Positions 20,796-33,640 of a stretch of 64,000 bases of DNA are shown here, in pieces. Positions within the stretch are counted from its first letter, which is position 1. Every line of letters starts with the position of its first letter. Made by a program: the position numbers and the translations under genes. This stretch comes from Tenrec ecaudatus (lineage: Eukaryota > Chordata > Mammalia > Afrosoricida > Tenrecidae). The stretch is taken from positions 123,493,586 to 123,557,585 of the forward strand of contig NC_134537.1 in the NCBI RefSeq assembly GCF_050624435.1, read 5' to 3'. The notes under the pieces were generated by a model. The model saw only the letters and a list, made by a program, of their open reading frames with translations. It made no database searches and was not told where the DNA came from.

Positions 20796-23384
20796 TGTCT
20801 TCATCTGCATCCAGGCTGTTTAAGTGCTTCGGGGGGAAATTTGTACCGGATCACATTTATCTCACTAAATTCATTATCACTCTCCCCATAGTTTTCACAA
20901 AGAGGAATCTGTGAAAAATCTGTTCATTTTAGTTTTAGGATACATACTGAGTTTAAATCTAAAGGAAACCTGCGGATTAATGTTCACTTCTCAGGGAGTG
21001 AACCCGAGTACTGGTAACTTTCTGGCTAAATCCTAATTAAAGGGAATAAAGTGAAAACCATTAAGGTTTGTTGTCAAATAATTCATTTTGCCCTGTGTTT
21101 TAAATTTGTGCACATGATAAAACGGGCATTCAACTCCAGAGTCCCTGAGATGCTATTCAAATTCAAGTACGTCTGAAATCCAAATACTCCCGATAACTTA
21201 ATTCTTCTCAGTCTATGAAAAAAGCCGTTTTTGTTTGTTGTGTTGTTGTTGATGGTGTATATGCTTTGTTTCATAATTATCAAGGAAGGCAATAAAGAAA
21301 ACAAAAGTGAAAAAGCATTTGTGCTCCTCTTTCTCTGCATTACCAAAAGAAAATAGATTCCCGTCTTTTCCAAAATTCAGCTGGGTCTTGCCAGCTTGGC
21401 AAAATGATGAATGAACGCCTTGTTCATTATTATTGCTTAAGTCACTCTTATTTATGCCAGTAGTTCAAGGATTATGTTTTGATTGTTCGTGAGAGATGAA
21501 AACACTTTCTCGCTGATGAATAAACACTGCCACGTTGGAAATATCTGTATGCAAAATGTCTTTAAAGCCATCGTGAAATGCTTTGCTAGAGCTCTAGGAA
21601 GCCGTCTTTTGGAAAGGCCCCTCTTTTCTCTACTTTTTCTTTCATGCTAAGCAGTTCAATTGAAAGGCCTTTCAGAGTTAACTTGTTTAAGCAATACCAA
21701 TGTTTTAGTGTAATGAATGACTTTTGATGGAAGACAAGCACACACAATTCAACATGCCCGTATTGATATTTCTGTGCACCACCGATGCAGGGAGCTGGGG
21801 TCGAAGCTCTTTCTTTAAGGAAGCTGAAGCGATCAAAACCCTGATTAACCTCTGATATTCACGTGGTGCTCTTGAACTTGAGGACTGTAGCAGTAACAAA
21901 GCATTGATGGAAGCCATATGCTTAGGGTCTTGTGGGTGTGGGTGACCCAGATGTGAACTTGGGGGGTGACTGATGCTAACTGCTATTTGTTTCGGGTTTG
22001 GTGTGGAGATTCCTGATGAAGAGCTTGAGTTGCTGCTTGACAGAAGCTCCCTTGATGAAGATAGAAATGTCAGATACCCACAATTCATGACCAGGTTTTC
22101 ATCTCACGACGCCCTTTGCCTTCGTTATTTTTCTTCTGTTATCCTTGTTTTTAATACAGAGAATGAACCCTTACATGGATTAGGATTATTTAAAATTTGT
22201 TTCTATGGCTTTCTATCTGATTTAATAACACTTAAGAAGTAACAATTTTTTTTAAAATAGCAATGTTAACAACATGACAACAAGCAGAATATTTGCAAGT
22301 TGATCCTTGACAATGCGCTTTAAAAATCTTTGATCTCTCACTTTGACAAGTGGACACGAAAGGGGGATTGTGTGACTGAGAAGGCAAAAGGAGAGGTGTA
22401 GACCCTGTGCTTTGCTGGACTGGGAAGAAAATTGGCTTAAGTCAGGTCCTGTTGATGAATGTCCCCCATTGTTCCATCTACTCTCTCGCACCCTGCTTTT
22501 TATGCCTCCACTAACCTCCCAAGAACTGAGCTTTACAAGACTTCCTTCCCAAAGTGGTCCGGCTTGGACAGTGGAGAGCCTGGCTGTTGGCAATGGCTGT
22601 GCTAAAGGCAAAGCTGGAACGCTTTCGAAAATGTCTCCATTGGGCACGTCTCTATCATGGAACTCCCGTGCCCCCTTTTTTCCTAAAATATTTTCATGTA
22701 TTATACAGAAGACTTCAAGTCTTCAGTATTTAAAATTCTGGGTAGTGTTAACCATTTTCCCTCAAGCACTTGAAGGCAGCCCCAGTCCCAGGCATCTAAT
22801 GCTTTTGGCTGAGGCCACTGAAAGGTGGCCTTTCGCTTGCTACAGATATTTCTTTCCTCCCTAGGTATTTCAGGAAATAGCCATTTTCACTGGAAATATC
22901 TCATATACTAGTGTCCAAATCTCATGATTATACTCTTTAATCATGTAATCCACTTACCACTCCTTGTAAGCTTAGAGTAGGTAGGTGTGCTGCAAACTAT
23001 GGCAGGACCCAACCCTACACAGCTCTTCCATTGCACCAACATAAAGCCTGAGATCCTCCCATTAGGGGACCTAGTTCATTGGGTCGGAAAGCCTTGGTCC
23101 CCAGAAGAAGCCATTAAGACGAGAATATTCTCGAAAGAGCGAATGCATCAACACATCAACCACAGCCTTCTCAGCCTTCGCGTTCTTCTCCATTTATCAT
23201 GTTGTTTCTTGGTCCCCAAAGGATCTACAGGCATACCCACATGTCTTACACTGAATTACAATTCATAAGTTTTTATTATAATTGAATGTGTTATTTTTTT
23301 GAGGTGGAGAATGTAACAACTCCCACCCCTGTCTCAAATCTAGTCTGTTAATTGGTAATATTTAATAAATGTCTGTCACTTGTC
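20796..23384. other. Mostly unique stretch, one exon-like segment
   Basis: No repeats that I recognise over 2.6 kb, one of the longest repeat-free stretches of the window. 21973-22135 contains an open segment with an EF-hand-like reading (listed separately). The 150-codon frame at 22412-22864 and the 131-codon antisense frame at 22252-22647 overlap and show no protein signature. Confidence 0.4.
22009..22094 (+). other. Possible EF-hand-like exon or exon remnant
   Basis: The open frame that starts at the ATG at 21973 reads GVEIPDEELELLLDRSSLDE followed by DRNVRYPQFMTRF. The order of an acidic helix, a D-x-[DS]-x-[DE]-x-V-x-[YF]-x-x-F loop-like core and a hydrophobic exit resembles the second half of an EF-hand pair. 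The Ca-binding loop is imperfect: there is no Gly at the usual bend. A perfect branch-point-like TGCTAAC at 21974-21980, a pyrimidine-leaning stretch and an AG at 22007-22008 could form an acceptor. The donor at CCAG|GTTTTC is weak, and the resemblance extends upstream of the supposed acceptor. It could be a real exon of a multi-EF-hand protein, a decayed one, or coincidence. Confidence 0.22.
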
Positions 23385-23600
23385 AGAAAATGTGTATGAA
23401 CTCCTTTCATTCTTACAACAATCCCATTTTGTAAGAACTATTATTATTATTCCACCCTGACTCCCCGTGTGGCACTTGAGAAACCTGGGGCAGAGAAAGT
23501 CACGCTGTCGCTTAGAAAGCAAGTGGCAGAGCCAGGATGCAAATCCAGGCAGGCACACTCCAGAACTCGTCTGTCTAACACTCTCCTGCCTTCTGGGTAA
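23385..23600 (-). mobile_element. MIR SINE
   Basis: Reads on the plus strand as reversed MIR: TTCTTACAACAATCCCATTT, ACTATTATTATTATTCC, GAGAAACCTGGGGCAGAGAA, GCAAGTGGCAGAGCCAGGAT and GCAAATCCAGGCAGGCACAC. Nearly the full core is preserved. Confidence 0.8.
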
Positions 23601-24364
23601 ACACTGACGCCTGTGCTGAACAGTCAGGCTATCAGGCAGGGCTATCGAGTGCTTGAATGTAGCTGCAGAGAAAACGTCAGACATGCCAAGTAGAGCCGCC
23701 AGGGTTCCTGGCCATTTATTGGAAGTGTTTTTAAGTCCACATAAGTGTAAAATGCTGCATTTGGAGACTTACTATATTTTTAATGTAAAATATCTCAATG
23801 ATTTGTGTACTGATTGTGTGTTGAAATGATATTTTAGATGCGTTAGGGAATTTAAAGTATACTATAATATTGATTTCATGTATTTTAAAGCTTTTCTAGT
23901 GTGGCCAGAAGAAAATTTTAATTATTTCTATGACTTGCAATGTAGTTCTATTGGACAGGGTGGAATTAGAAAGCAGTTAAAAATAATTGGAGTAGACAGC
24001 ATAATGGAAAGCAGGAAAAACATTAGTAATTGGCTGACCCCACGTAAGTCAGTTCCTTAGTTTATGTATAAAATGTGATAGAAAACTTCAGTTTTCCTCA
24101 CACATTTAATCAAGTGGAGCAAAAGTAATCATGAATTATTTTAGCTGATGTTTGTAGAAGATTAGACAACTATCAAGTGGAAATATTAGAAATCAATAGC
24201 ATCCAGATTAAGTATGAATTTGAGGTCATATTACTTCCTTTTAGTGAGTAGATGTCTGTCTTTGCATCTGACATGGAACTTTGAGCAAAACATTTTGGTA
24301 TGTTTCAGTGTCACCCTGGGCTTACCCTTTACTTGAATAAAATGTGCTTTATTTTAGTGCAGTG
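23601..24364. other. No recognised feature
   Basis: AT-rich unique sequence; no supported element. Confidence 0.35.
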
Positions 24365-24490
24365 TGGCAAGGGCAGGTATTGTTTTCATTGTGTTACAGA
24401 TTGGAAGCCAACTCGGAGAGGTTCTAAATGCTCACTCGAGTAAGATTCCGAGCTAGCATTCTTGCTCCAATGTCAAGACTCTGCTCATTA
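24365..24490 (-). mobile_element. MIR SINE fragment
   Basis: Plus strand shows GGCAGGTATTGTTTTCATTG, TTACAGATTGGAAGCCAACT and TTCTTGCTCCAATGTC, the eroded reverse of the MIR core. Confidence 0.5.
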
Positions 24491-27334
24491 CGTTTTGTTA
24501 CACTTGCTAGGTATGTGGAGGTGTTCATCCTTGATTTGCCTGAGGGACAAAAGAGGTAAGTGAGATGAGGGTCAAGTTTCTGTGGCTTCATTTGACATGA
24601 TATAGTCATCTGTGTAGCCAACTTTGACATAAGTCAGAATTTCTGAATTTTCCCTCCGTGATTGACTATGACTTTAGAAATGTCATAGGACCGCCTACCT
24701 ATGGATAATTTCATAAAGCATAATTATTTTATGCTTAGAAGCGGCTCAAATTCCAAACAATACAGAGTCACTTAGTGTTATTATTGTTTCAAGTTAGAGA
24801 AGTGATGCAGTGTTCATCTAAACATCCAAATAGCATGGCAGCATAACTATGCAAAGTTTAAAACCAAGCTTCTGTCCTCACAGTCTTCCCTCAAATCTAT
24901 TCTTCAAGAACAACCACTTGATTAATTTTAACATTGGGGTCAGTATAGTAAGAGTTGTCAGTCTTAAGTTTTATTTAGAAGTTATAACAGAGTTTTATAT
25001 GAATCTTTATTTTGTTTACTGCTTTATGCCAAATAAAAAATTTCTTTTAAAAAAAGAAAAAAATTTCCTTTAATAGTAATATATTTATATGATATATAAT
25101 TTAACCTGTATAATCACATATTTGCACATAGCTCATTCCATTAAAATGGCAGTTCTACTAAATACCTAAATATGCATATATAAGTATATATAATTTTAAA
25201 AAGAAATTTTCATGTACTAAAGAAGATTCCGTTCGGAGCAATAATCTTCTTTAGAGATGTTTGTTAGAAAAATCCTGATTTATTTTTCAAATCACTATTT
25301 CACTTTGTGCTCAGTGTGACTTTCTCAGAAGGGTTGATGTGCGTGGGCTAATGGATGTGGGGAAATCTCTGTAAAATGAAAGTGGACATTTAGTTTAGAT
25401 TTGTTTTGCATGGAAGAGACTCGTTTTATTTTACTTGGGTTTGGATGGGAGGGACAGGACAACATTAAGAGATACTAAGAATTCATGGAGAAGGAATGAG
25501 TATTTCAGACTGATGACTATATCAGTGTCGTTTCCTTACCCCCACTAGCGCATCCGCCGAAAGTCATTTCAAGGCTAAGATAAGCATGTTCACCTCGCAC
25601 ATATAATTAGGTAAGAATGGCACATGTGCTTCCTCCAAAGGCAATGTCTGTTTTATGCCAGGAATCGTCTATGAGCAGATTTGGTGTAACTTTCCGTAGG
25701 CCAGCCCCAGTATCGGGAGCCTTAACTTCCTCCCCTTAGATCAGACTTAAGCGATGTCGCATGGGAAGCCACTAGTATCTCTGTCATCCTTAAACGCTTT
25801 TTGAGAAGTTATTGACAAACTCGGTACTGCTGAACGTGTTCTCAGAGAGCAAGAGGACAGTATTTGCAAGTCAAATGATAGGAGAATCTATTGTCAGACA
25901 ATTAAAACATCTTCCCTGAGACCCACCGAACTAACCTTTGTGTGGTCTTGCCCTCAGATGGAAATGGTTCCTGGAGACCGTTGACAGCATGGGTTTTGAG
26001 GCCACACTAAATGTGTGTGGGAACTTGCAGAAACAAATCTATAAAAAGATTTGGGATCGGAGTTTTCTTTGCCACTTTTTTGCCATGACGGGGTGGGAGT
26101 GAGAGCTGGGCCAGGGGGTGGGGGTGGGGTGCAGTGGGGAAGGCTCCAGAAGGAAAGGTGACGTTGGAGATGCTGGTAAAAGTTAGTCCTGGTCAAGCCC
26201 AGGGTGAACAATGACACAGTGTTGTTGTGGGCTGCCTTCACGACTTAGATATTCTTCCCATGTCAGTATAATCACTACTGGGAGGTAGCTCGATGAAGGA
26301 TTACCATATCATTAATAGTATCCATGACTTTTGTTCAAAGGCTACTTGTGCAATGTTGCCTTGTGGATGCAGCGCCCTAATCCTCTGAGCCGCAGCTGTA
26401 GAGAGGGAGGCTCCTTAGAGCCGCCCACACTGACTTCCCTGTCCTCTCGGATCAGTTCTGAAAAAACAGACAGAAACAACAGTCAACTCAAAGCCAAAAA
26501 AAGAGAAACATCCATTCTACATTTCCACATTCATCGCCCAGCGTCAATCCCTGCCAGTGTCTCCCATTCATCTCTTCTCTAACATCCAGATCACCTCTCG
26601 GATGGTGGCCAGATTAAAGGGGAACAATGCAGTTTTAAATGTAAAGTTTGCATCTAATTTTTTTTCTTTGCATGAGAAAAAGCACATTGATTCTGTGTGT
26701 CTGTCTAATACTTAGCCTGTGGTGCGTCAGGTTTTTCTTATTTTCTTTGGCAACTGGAGGCATACTTGTGTCTCCCAACTCGCAGGTTTCTTGGTTTTCT
26801 TGGGGAAGATGCTTAACTTGGACTTTTTATACTTGGGTAGAAAACGATATACACGGTTAACAAACAGTGGAGTTTTGCCTCCTGAATATATTGTAGTTAA
26901 ACTTTTACTTCCATTGGGTCTGAGATCTAAAGGTTTGGCACTAGCTTGAAACCTAAGCAATCGCATGTAGGTGCTGGAGACTGGACAGACGGAAGCCACC
27001 ACAGGAATTACGTCTGATTAAGCTCTAGCTGGTGGATGACAGTGACGACGACACGTAGCAGTTAGAGCTGATTTCATTCGCAGATCAGCCCTTCAAAATG
27101 GAGAGCGTGGGAGGAGAATCATAATAAAATAAGCCCAAACCTATTTGGTATAGGAAAATGTAAACAGTAAACAACAATTCAGGTTAAATTTATTGTTTTA
27201 ATACCTTAACAATCACAATTTTATTCCCAAGTGAAATTAGCTATGCTTTATCAACTATTGTTTTAAAAGGAGGTTTAGTCTTAGTTTTCATTTAATTGCT
27301 TTATTAAAAAAATCTCTGTAATAGCAAATAGACA
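24491..27334. other. Mostly unique, AT-rich
   Basis: A 2.8 kb stretch with no repeat I can name. 25020-25200 is very AT-rich. Short open frames occur (26331-26582, 26719-26949) with no signature. No gene is supported. Confidence 0.4.
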
Positions 27335-27339
27335 CAAGT

Positions 27340-27845
27340 AAACACAACTCATTTACATACAAGTATACAAACTCTTTTACATACACGTATACAAACTCTT
27401 TTACATACAAGTATACACTCTTTTATGTACAAGTATACGAACTCTTTTATACACAAGTGTACACGACTCTTTTACATACACGTATACAAACTCTTTTACA
27501 TACAAGTATACACTCTTTTATGTACAAGTATACGAACTCTTTTATACACAAGTGTACACGACTCTTTTACATACAAGTATAGAAACTCTTTTATATACAA
27601 ATGTACAAAACTCTTTTACATACAAGTATATACAACTCTGTTACATATAAGTATACAAACTCTTTTATATACAAGTATACGAACTCTTTTATATACAAGT
27701 ATAGAAACTCTTTTATATACAAGTATACACAACTCTTTTACATACAAGTATACAAACTCTTTTATATACAAATGTACAAAACTCTTTTACATACAAGTAT
27801 ACAAACTCTTTTATATACAAGTATACACAACTCTTTTAACTCTCT
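27340..27845. repeat. Minisatellite/VNTR, about 24-27 bp unit
   Basis: About 20 tandem copies of a unit of the form AACTCTTTTACATACAAGTA followed by TAC(A/AC). There is a higher-order repeat of about 95 bases (four units with variants CACGTATAC, CACTC, ATGTACAAG, ACAAGTGTAC) seen at about 27378-27472 and again at 27471-27565. Because many units are multiples of three, a 151-codon frame stays open (27425-27880), giving repeats such as LFYIQVYK. This looks like a repeat artefact, not a gene: there is no signal peptide, splice context or codon constraint. Confidence 0.92.
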
Positions 27846-28709
27846 ACTCTGAGTCCCCGTCCCCACAGATAAATCAATAACAATGATTTGGCTCATTGCC
27901 ATTTAATCAAAGTATTTTAAATCCCTTCTGGCTTCTAAAAGGGTTTTGTTTCTCACCATTCATGGGAGTGTTCGTGCCTTTTATCCCTTGCTTAACAGCA
28001 GCACCTTCTTTTCCCATCTCCCCCTTTTCCCTGAGGCACTGTTACCTAACGATGCTGTAACTCCAAGTTGATTCACGCCCCTTCCCTTTAAGAGGCATTT
28101 ATTGGAATGGAAATCATAGAAGCTTTGATACCTGAAACACAGTAAGCCCAAGAGCCTACCTATGGCTGCATGTAGGGATTGTTTAGACTCTTCTCCAGGC
28201 CCAGAGGATCTAGCCATAGAATCCTTCCTTTTGGTCAAGAAAGGCTTTACAGTACTCAGCAGGCTTTCATTTAAATCTAAGCCCCATGGAGGTATACTCT
28301 ACACTGTGTAGTGTGGCTCAGGCTTGTGTGTAGTCTGGGAGGAGCAGAGGATCAGGGAGCATGTGAGTCCAACTAGGGGGAACGAAGCTCTGCTCTTGGA
28401 AGCCGCTCATCCTGCTGAAGGTGCCGCCCAAGCGGAGAAGCCTGGAGGTGTTCTAAGTGTGACAACCATCTTCATCCTCATCTCAGATTTTGAACTTGTT
28501 GAATCGAGTATGGTCCTCCTGTAAGGTTGCTTTAAAAAGGCACATCAGTCCTAATAGTATCTTAGAATGTTACCCTGGTAGAATATATTTCCAAATCAAT
28601 GCAGCATCAATTTGTATTAAAAGATACTACCCATGTCTGTGAGTATAAATAAGAACTCAGTGTTCTACATATGAAATATGATAAGGTTCACAGACCCGGC
28701 AGAATGTTT
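27846..28709. other. No recognised feature
   Basis: Unique sequence. 28320-28460 is GC-richer with a 66-codon frame that shows no known motif. Confidence 0.35.
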
Positions 28710-29145
28710 TCGTGGTGGAGACATTGTTGTAAAATGTGTCACTGTCATTAGAGGGCATTGGGTCACCTCTGAGTCATTGTGAACCTGTGCACAACAGAAT
28801 GAAGCCCCGCCAGGCCCTGTATCACCCTCACAATCCTTGCTCCGTGTGAGCTCTTGTTGCAGCCACTTGTCAAGCCAGCTCATTAAAGGCCTTCCTCGTT
28901 TTTTGCCAACCTTCTACTTTACCAGCATGATGACCTTCTCTAAGGTCTGGTCTCTGTCCCCGAGGTGCAGTTCTGCCGGCCTCACATCTCAAAGTATTCT
29001 GGCTACGTTTCTCCCAAGACAAACGTGTTCTTCTGGAAGTTCACGGTATATTCCAAATTCTTTACCAATGCCACTACTCAAACGCACCAATTCTTCTTCA
29101 CTCTTCCTCACAATAGATTTGGCAATGCAATATGTTACTTGAATT
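28710..29145 (-). mobile_element. RTE LINE 3' end
   Basis: Minus-strand RTE terminus. On the plus strand: GTGAACCTGTGCACAACAGA, AGCTCTTGTTGCAGCCACTT, TTTACCAGCATGATGACCTT, AGTATTCTGGCTACGTTTCT, CCCAAGACAAACGTGTTCTT and CAATTCTTCTTCACTCTTCC. These match the reverse of the RTE C-terminal codons and 3' tail. It is probably the 3' part of the same RTE as 29740-32700. Confidence 0.8.
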
Positions 29146-29147
29146 CT

Positions 29148-29400
29148 TTTTAAAACAGCTTTATTGACATATAATTCAATAGTCCAGTCACGTCAAGAAG
29201 AGTTGTACCGTCATCACCACAAGTAGTTTTAGAACATTCTTGGACGCATCATTATTACCTCCCCATTCCCCCTCAACCTCCCCTGCCATACCTCCAGGGA
29301 ACCGTTAATCCAGTTACTGTCTCAGTAGCTTAATAGAGATAATATCTCTAGATTAATATAGATCATCTGGATTTCATATACAGAAAGACATTAAAAAACT
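29148..29400 (-). mobile_element. Old L1 3' UTR fragment
   Basis: AACAGCTTTATTGACATATA, ATTCAATAGTCCAGTCACG, GTCATCACCACAAGTAGTTT and CTCAACCTCCCCTGCCATAC are the same blocks as 20505-20795. It separates two RTE segments. Confidence 0.65.
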
Positions 29401-29739
29401 AATAACAATAACAAAAATGAAACAGAGGAGAAACACCTCAATTGAAAAGGAAGCAGAAAATATTTAGAGCTAGAAAATTTAAATGGATCCACAGGGAGAT
29501 CAAATGATAGGGTGTTAGAGTGGAAGTTCCCTGCATCTGCAGCCGTCCCCTTTCCACTGCGCTCTGCATGACCGCAAGCCTATTGCCCGTCTTTGGTCCA
29601 GGATCGGAGGAGACTCACCAAAGGCTTCCACGGGCAGTGATTGTGTAGCTAAGTGAAAGGAAATCTTTGGCATCTTCAATTGTTCTCTGTTGTTAATGGT
29701 TCCGTTGTGAGGGAATTTTGTTTTCATGGTGTTGAGATG
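29401..29739. other. Unassigned
   Basis: A-rich start (29400-29470) followed by sequence without clear assignment. It may be diverged RTE between the two recognisable RTE segments. Confidence 0.3.
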
Positions 29740-30282
29740 TAATACGTTTTAATGGCTGTTGCTTCTTATCATCATCAGTAAGTGCTTTAAGTTCTCTTTG
29801 TTCAGAAAGCAAGGTTGTGCTATCTTCATATCGAAGATTGTTAGCGGTCCTCCAGTCCTTATGCCGTGCTCTTCTTCATGCAGTGCAACTTCTCATATGA
29901 TTTCATCATCGTACAAGTTGAATAGGTATGCTGAAATGCTATGACTCTGATGCACATCTCTCCTGATTTAAACCATGCAGTATCCCCTGTCTGTTCTAAC
30001 AACCGCCTCTTGGTTCAGTTGCAGTTTCCACATGAGCACCAATAAAGTGTCCTCCGATGGTATCCTTGACCTGTTGTGGTCTATGCAGTTCAAGGTCTTT
30101 GCATAGTCATTAAACACAGGAAAAGTGTTTCTCACATTGTTTGCTTTCCATCAAGATCAATCTGACTCAGCAATGATACCCTTTGTTCTATATTCTCTCA
30201 GAATCCGTCTGGAATTTCTGGTAGCCCTCTTTTGAAGTACTGCAGCAACCACTGTGAGTGATTTTCAGCAACATTTAAGGAC

Positions 30283-30472
30283 CCCTGGTGGCATAGTAGC
30301 TATACATTGGGCTACTGACCACAAGGTTAGCAGTGTGAAACCACCAGTGGCTGCATGGGAGAAAGATGAGGCTTTCCTCTAGTCTCAAAATCCAACATGG
30401 ATAGGTATACCCTGCTCTGTAGGGTTGTAATGAACTTGATAGCAGTGAGTTTGGTTTTTCAGTTGAGTTGTC
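30283..30472 (+). mobile_element. AfroSINE inside RTE
   Basis: Head GGACCCCTGGTGGCATAGTA, then GGGCTACTGACCACAAGGTT, GCAGTGTGAAACCACCAGTG, GAGAAAGATGAGGCTTTCCT and tail AATGAACTTGATAGCAGTGA with GTTTGGTTTTTCAG. The flanks TTCAGCAACATTTA and TCAGCAGTAATTTA look like a diverged target-site duplication, consistent with insertion into the RTE sequence TTTCAGCAAAATTTTACTTG. Confidence 0.85.
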
Positions 30473-30601
30473 AGCAGTAATTTACTTGCATGTGATATGA
30501 ATGATATTGCTTGGTAATGTCCACATTCTGTTGGTCCAGCTATCTTTTTATGGCTGGGTACAGTATACTTTATTAATGGTACATCACAAGGTTGGGCTCT
30601 T

Positions 30602-31180
<579 letters not shown>

Positions 31181-31535
31181 CGTTCTAAGCCCCTCTCCTT
31201 CTTCAAGGGTCGGGATGGAAACTCGAGATGATGGGATATTCTCAGTGCATTGTGGGAATGGAGACTGGGCAAGGACTCCCCAGCAGCTGAGGGCCTCTCT
31301 CTTCCTCTAGTGCTGGTGCTGGGGCTGGTGGTCCAGGGGGCTTGAATTCCTGGCAGGCCATGTGAACCATAAGATCCATTACTGCGTTGTTGTAGTTGAA
31401 TTCATCGTCATACCAGGAAATGAGCTTGACAATGTGGCCATTGAGGGCAATTCCAGCCCCAGCTCCTGTTGAAGTCACAGGAGGCGATCTGTAGACCACA
31501 GTGTAGCCCATGATGTCCTTCAGGGGACCATCTTA

Positions 31536-32194
<659 letters not shown>

Positions 32195-32861
32195 TCAGAC
32201 CATGGAGCTCACATCCCTGAAGAGGTCATTGATGGCAACAATGTCTATTTTGCCAGAGTTGAAAGTAGCCCTGATGACCAGGCGCTCAATGTGGCCAAAT
32301 CCATTTACTCCGACCTTCACCATTGGGTGTCTGGGATGCTCCTGGGACTGCATGGAAATGGGAAGACACAGCTGCCTGTCACACGAGGAGCAGGGAGCCT
32401 GGGCCACCTTGCTTTGGAATAGGCACAAATATGGATCTCCTCCAGTCAGTTGGTCAGATGGCTGTCATTCAAATTTGTGGGTATAGATTAGCCAGTACTT
32501 CCAGCTCTTCATCAATTCATAGAAACAGGTCTGTTTGTATTCTGCCAATTCTTGGAGCCTTGTGTTTTTGCCAATGCCCTCAGAGCAATGTGGTCTTCTT
32601 TCTTTAATACCGTTGATCATCAACTACCCTTTGAAATATCTGAAATTCTACTAATTCTTTTTGATACTGTGGGTCTGCGTGTTCCTTCTGTATTTTTTGA
32701 GAAGTAGGAGAGTATATCCCTACTCTTTTCTCCATTTTGACCCAGAAAGCATGCATTCCAAATGACTCCTCGAATCTAGTGATTTTATAGAAGTGTGTCA
32801 CCTCTTTGTGGAGAAACATGAAGTTTTAAGCACCATCTATGACCAAGCACTCTCTACCATG

Positions 32862-33385
32862 TGTTGCATTGATTAGATAAATCTTCTGCACAAGATCTCC
32901 TTGGAGTACTGACAAGCATAGATGTTACTTTGAGGACCAAGATTTGCCAGGCCCAAGCCATGGTATTTTCCATGACTTCATATACATGTGAAAGGTAGAC
33001 ATTGAATAAAGAAGACCAAAGAAGAATCGATGCATTTTGTGGTGATGGAGAAGAATGTATTGAAAGTATCATGGACTGGGGAAAGGACAAATTGATCTGC
33101 CTTGGAAGAAGTACAGTCAGAGTGCTCCGTAGAGGCAAGGGGGGTGAGACTTTGTCGTTGTCAGAAGAGACCAGCCCCTGCAGAAGGACATCCTGTTTGG
33201 TAAAGTAGAGGGCCGTGAAGAAGGGGAAGGCCCTTAAGAAGACCAGTGTACACAGTGGCTGCAACAGTGGGCTCAAGTCTTGGACCAATTGCGAGGTGGC
33301 ACAGGACTGGGCGCCGTTTCGTTCTCTTGTGCACAGGGTCACTCCGGATTGGAACCGACTAAATGGCACCCAACAACAACATGAC
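32862..33385 (+). mobile_element. RTE LINE 3' end
   Basis: Plus strand from ATTGATTAGATAAATCTTC through CCAAGCCATGGTATTTTCCA, GAAGACCAAAGAAGAATCGA, GCCTTGGAAGAAGTACAGTC, GACATCCTGTTTGGTAAAGT, GGCTGCAACAGTGGGCTCAA and a 3' terminus GGAACCGACTAAATGGCACC followed by CAACAACAAC. This is a good example of the complete RTE 3' end. Confidence 0.9.
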
Positions 33386-33424
33386 CAAGTGGTTAGTTTG
33401 GGGGTATTATTTTAGGGAGAAAGG

Positions 33425-33640
33425 AACTCTGATCACATAGTTGGTTACATGTTGGTCTGCTAATCACAAGGTCAGTTGTTCAAACACAGCAGTCACTCTA
33501 CAGGAGAAAGTTGAAGCTTTCTACTCCTGTAAAATATGTTGTTGTAAAAATATACAGCCTTGGAAATCCCCAGGGGCAGTTCTACTCTGTCCAGTAGGGT
33601 CAATACGAGTTGGAATCCACTTGATGGCAGTGAATGAGTG
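33425..33640 (+). mobile_element. AfroSINE
   Basis: GGAACTCTGATCACATAGTT head, GGTCTGCTAATCACAAGGTC, ACAGGAGAAAGTTGAAGCTT, CAGCCTTGGAAATCCCCAGG, TACTCTGTCCAGTAGGGTCA and tail GAGTTGGAATCCACTTGATG. Near full length. Confidence 0.85.

Noticed and set aside
22412..22864. 150-codon open frame with a 131-codon antisense frame
   Set aside because: Overlapping open frames on both strands in unique DNA with no protein signature; treated as chance.
27340..27845. CRISPR-like array
   Set aside because: Regular spacing comes from a contiguous tandem repeat without unique spacers, and the DNA is mammalian.
27425..27880. 151-codon tyrosine-rich repeat protein
   Set aside because: Produced by the minisatellite period; a second frame is open over the same units.
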